This document shows, in pieces, positions 13,909 to 15,693 of a DNA stretch of 15,693 bases. Every line of letters begins with the position of its first letter. Position 1 is the stretch's first letter. Below the pieces are notes generated by a model. The model was not told where the DNA came from. It saw nothing but the letters and a program-made list of their open reading frames with translations, and searched no databases. This DNA comes from Methanobacteriota archaeon. GTDB taxonomy: Archaea > Thermoplasmatota > Poseidoniia > Poseidoniales > Thalassarchaeaceae. The stretch spans positions 10,402 through 26,094 of the forward strand of contig NZTS01000034.1 of NCBI GenBank assembly GCA_002697105.1, read 5' to 3'. The position numbers and the translations under genes were made by a program.

Positions 13909-15693
13909 ATTATCTCCTTCTGTTTTTGATTGTGCTTGATACACAAGTAGCAATGGTAAGAGAATCAATGCCATCGTCAAGGAAAAAATAACAGTCAATG
14001 CTGTAACTATCCCGAAATCTCTAACAACAGGCATAGGTGAAAACCATAATACCAAAAATCCGATTGCAGTTGTCATCGCACTGAGGCACAATGCTGCTCC
14101 TGTTGTAGAGTTCGTTTTTCTCAATGCTTCCCAAGGTTGAACATCCTTTTCAATCAATGATTCATACTTTCTCCACATGTGTATTGTATAGTCTATTCCT
14201 AATCCTATCGTAAGAGCTGTCACCATAACAGTAAGAACATTCCAATGAATGCCTAGAACTGCCATTGAACCGACTACCCACACTGCAGCAAGTGCTACAG
14301 GAACAATTACGATGAATGAAGGAGCAATTCTTCTAGTCAATAGTAGTAGAACTAAAAAAGACACAATAAGGCTAAGAATTGTAGAACTAATCTGAGATGT
14401 ACTTAATGAATCAAGAACATATTCTAACTTAACGAGATAGCCAGTTAAAATTATTTGAGCATCAATATTATTCTTAATATCGTCCTTGTCGATTACGTTT
14501 GTGATGTCACGAATAATCTCTCTACTTTCGGTACTAGATTCTGCTTCTACATCAATTCTAATTTTTGATGCCGCGATATCTCCATCTTGAGTAAATACAA
14601 TTGATCTACCTACTCTCTCTTCATAACTCAACCCTCTAAAGGAAGATGAAGAGGAAGTATTTGTTGCTAATTCAGATAATGCATTTGCGAAGTTTCCAGT
14701 CACATAATTTTCAGTACCGGTTAATCTACCACTATAGATAGTGAGATTATATTTCTCTCCGAATAAAGAATCAGCTTGCACTGCATCTCTCACTATTGGG
14801 TAGGGTCCATCATAAGATGGATTTGCATCCACGAAAAATGAAGAAGGAACAACTACGCCTCTGGTTGACTGAATCTGCATATCAAGGATCCATAATCCAT
14901 CTAAGAATTCTGAATCGTCAACTATTATGTCTGTACCTGTTTGATTAACAATCAATATACTGACCTCTTTCCAAGTAGATGATTCATATGAATCATACAT
15001 TGCTGTTCTTGATTGCATGGTATCCATTTCTTCAGATAGGAAATCAGTGAGATCAAATTGAGTTTCAAGTTTTATTGACGAATATCCTACTGATGCAATT
15101 GTAATTAATAATACTGCAACTAATACTTGGGCAGCAGTTTTTTTCTGGAATTCAGTGATGTTTTTTGCATCACCTTCAAACAATCGACGTCGTGATGAAT
15201 TATTTGCAGGTGCCTCACTCCATCGAGATACAACAACATGAAGGGCGCCTACAACCACTGTTGAGGCGATGAATGCAGAAGTCACTCCAACTGCCAGTGC
15301 CAATCCAAATTCTTGAACAGGTGGGAGAGGTGAAGCAATATTCGCAATAAATGCACATACTGTAGTAAATACTGCAAGAGTCAGGGCAATTCTCAGTTCT
15401 CTGAATGAAGCTACCCATGCTTCTGCTGGTTCAAGTCCATTTGTACGATTTCGTTCATATGTTCTTTGTAGATGGATAGAATAGTCAATTCCCAGGCCTA
15501 GTACAACCGGGGCTACTGCGATGGTCAAAATTGTATACTCCATTTCTAAAACATCTAGTAAACCATAAGTCCAAATTAACGAAGCTGTCAGTGCAGCCAA
15601 TGGGAATCCAACGAATCTAATTGATCTAAATGCAGCAGCCAAGATAATCACAACAAGAAGTATTGATATCCCCAATAGTACTACTAATTGACT
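13897..15693 (-). CDS. MMPL/RND-superfamily exporter, 5' end beyond the window
   Basis: Large inner-membrane transporter of the MMPL/HpnN-like RND group, which moves lipids or other hydrophobic molecules using the proton gradient. Two homologous halves are visible, each with the GLGIDY motif whose Asp carries protons: GLGIDYSIHL in the first half and GLGIDYTIHM in the second, about 430 residues apart. Between them lie a membrane block, a polar outer domain of about 200 residues, and a second membrane block. The reading frame stays open with hydrophobic codons to the last base, so helix 1 and the first outer domain lie outside the window; an in-frame TTG near 15675 is not the true start. The final 12 nt overlap the DUF2240 gene. 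Substrate unknown. Confidence 0.88.
   Translation of the reverse strand, partial: SQLVVLLGISILLVVIILAAAFRSIRFVGFPLAALTASLIWTYGLLDVLEMEYTILTIAVAPVVLGLGIDYSIHLQRTYERNRTNGLEPAEAWVASFRELRIALTLAVFTTVCAFIANIASPLPPVQEFGLALAVGVTSAFIASTVVVGALHVVVSRWSEAPANNSSRRRLFEGDAKNITEFQKKTAAQVLVAVLLITIASVGYSSIKLETQFDLTDFLSEEMDTMQSRTAMYDSYESSTWKEVSILIVNQTGTDIIVDDSEFLDGLWILDMQIQSTRGVVVPSSFFVDANPSYDGPYPIVRDAVQADSLFGEKYNLTIYSGRLTGTENYVTGNFANALSELATNTSSSSSFRGLSYEERVGRSIVFTQDGDIAASKIRIDVEAESSTESREIIRDITNVIDKDDIKNNIDAQIILTGYLVKLEYVLDSLSTSQISSTILSLIVSFLVLLLLTRRIAPSFIVIVPVALAAVWVVGSMAVLGIHWNVLTVMVTALTIGLGIDYTIHMWRKYESLIEKDVQPWEALRKTNSTTGAALCLSAMTTAIGFLVLWFSPMPVVRDFGIVTALTVIFSLTMALILLPLLLVYQAQSKTEGDNLQE

Noticed and set aside
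1-15693. CRISPR array, insertion sequence, integrase or defence island
   Set aside because: I saw no spaced direct repeats, transposase, terminal repeats, phage or nuclease-toxin genes; tRNA-Pro is intact with no attachment-like duplication.

Overview
This AT-rich, densely packed window comes from an archaeon, most likely a euryarchaeote of the Thermoplasmatota. My best guess is a marine Group II (Poseidoniales) type, but I infer that from gene content and style and did no search. The archaeal markers are a 20S proteasome beta subunit with an exact N-terminal Thr active site, the KH/beta-CASP termination nuclease FttA (aCPSF1), an archaeal/eukaryal-type tryptophanyl-tRNA synthetase, an archaeal ZPR1 zinc-finger protein, an archaeal-type SepF, a DUF2240 protein and an archaeosortase. 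I see no insertion sequence, phage gene, CRISPR array or rRNA. It reads as chromosomal core.

Layout: trpS (+, 66-1466) runs into sepF-ZPR1 (-, 2456 down to 1463). The divergent gap 2457-2589 drives psmB and then fttA (+, 2590-5219). A small two-helix membrane protein (-, 5507-5214) converges on fttA. Next come a gene for a degenerate pyruvoyl-dependent arginine decarboxylase homologue, a zinc-ribbon protein and tRNA-Pro(UGG) (+, 5559-6796). These face tusA-like and ribA (-, 7665 down to 6812). A single archaeosortase gene (+, about 7765-8709) meets a five-gene minus-strand run (13272 down to 8710): a membrane-anchored sorbosone/glucose dehydrogenase-like beta-propeller, a HEAT-repeat protein, a Q-rich DUF898-like membrane protein, an 81-residue basic protein, and a DEAD-box helicase with a DbpA-like tail. 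A DUF2240 gene (+, 13324-13908) converges on an MMPL/RND-type exporter that leaves the window at its 5' end.

Themes: several genes serve information processing and protein quality (trpS, psmB, fttA, the helicase, tRNA-Pro, ZPR1), one serves cell division (sepF), and several act at the cell surface (archaeosortase, anchored beta-propeller, exporter, small membrane proteins). The convergent protein-gene pairs overlap or abut at their stop codons, leaving no intergenic room for terminators. That is notable beside the gene for the archaeal termination factor itself.

The most unusual item is the arginine-decarboxylase-fold protein at 5559-6200. It keeps the family scaffold but lacks the Ser-Ser self-cleavage pair and the catalytic Glu, and an exact 7+1+7 palindrome abuts its start codon. 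I did not find a multi-gene defence or mobile system.
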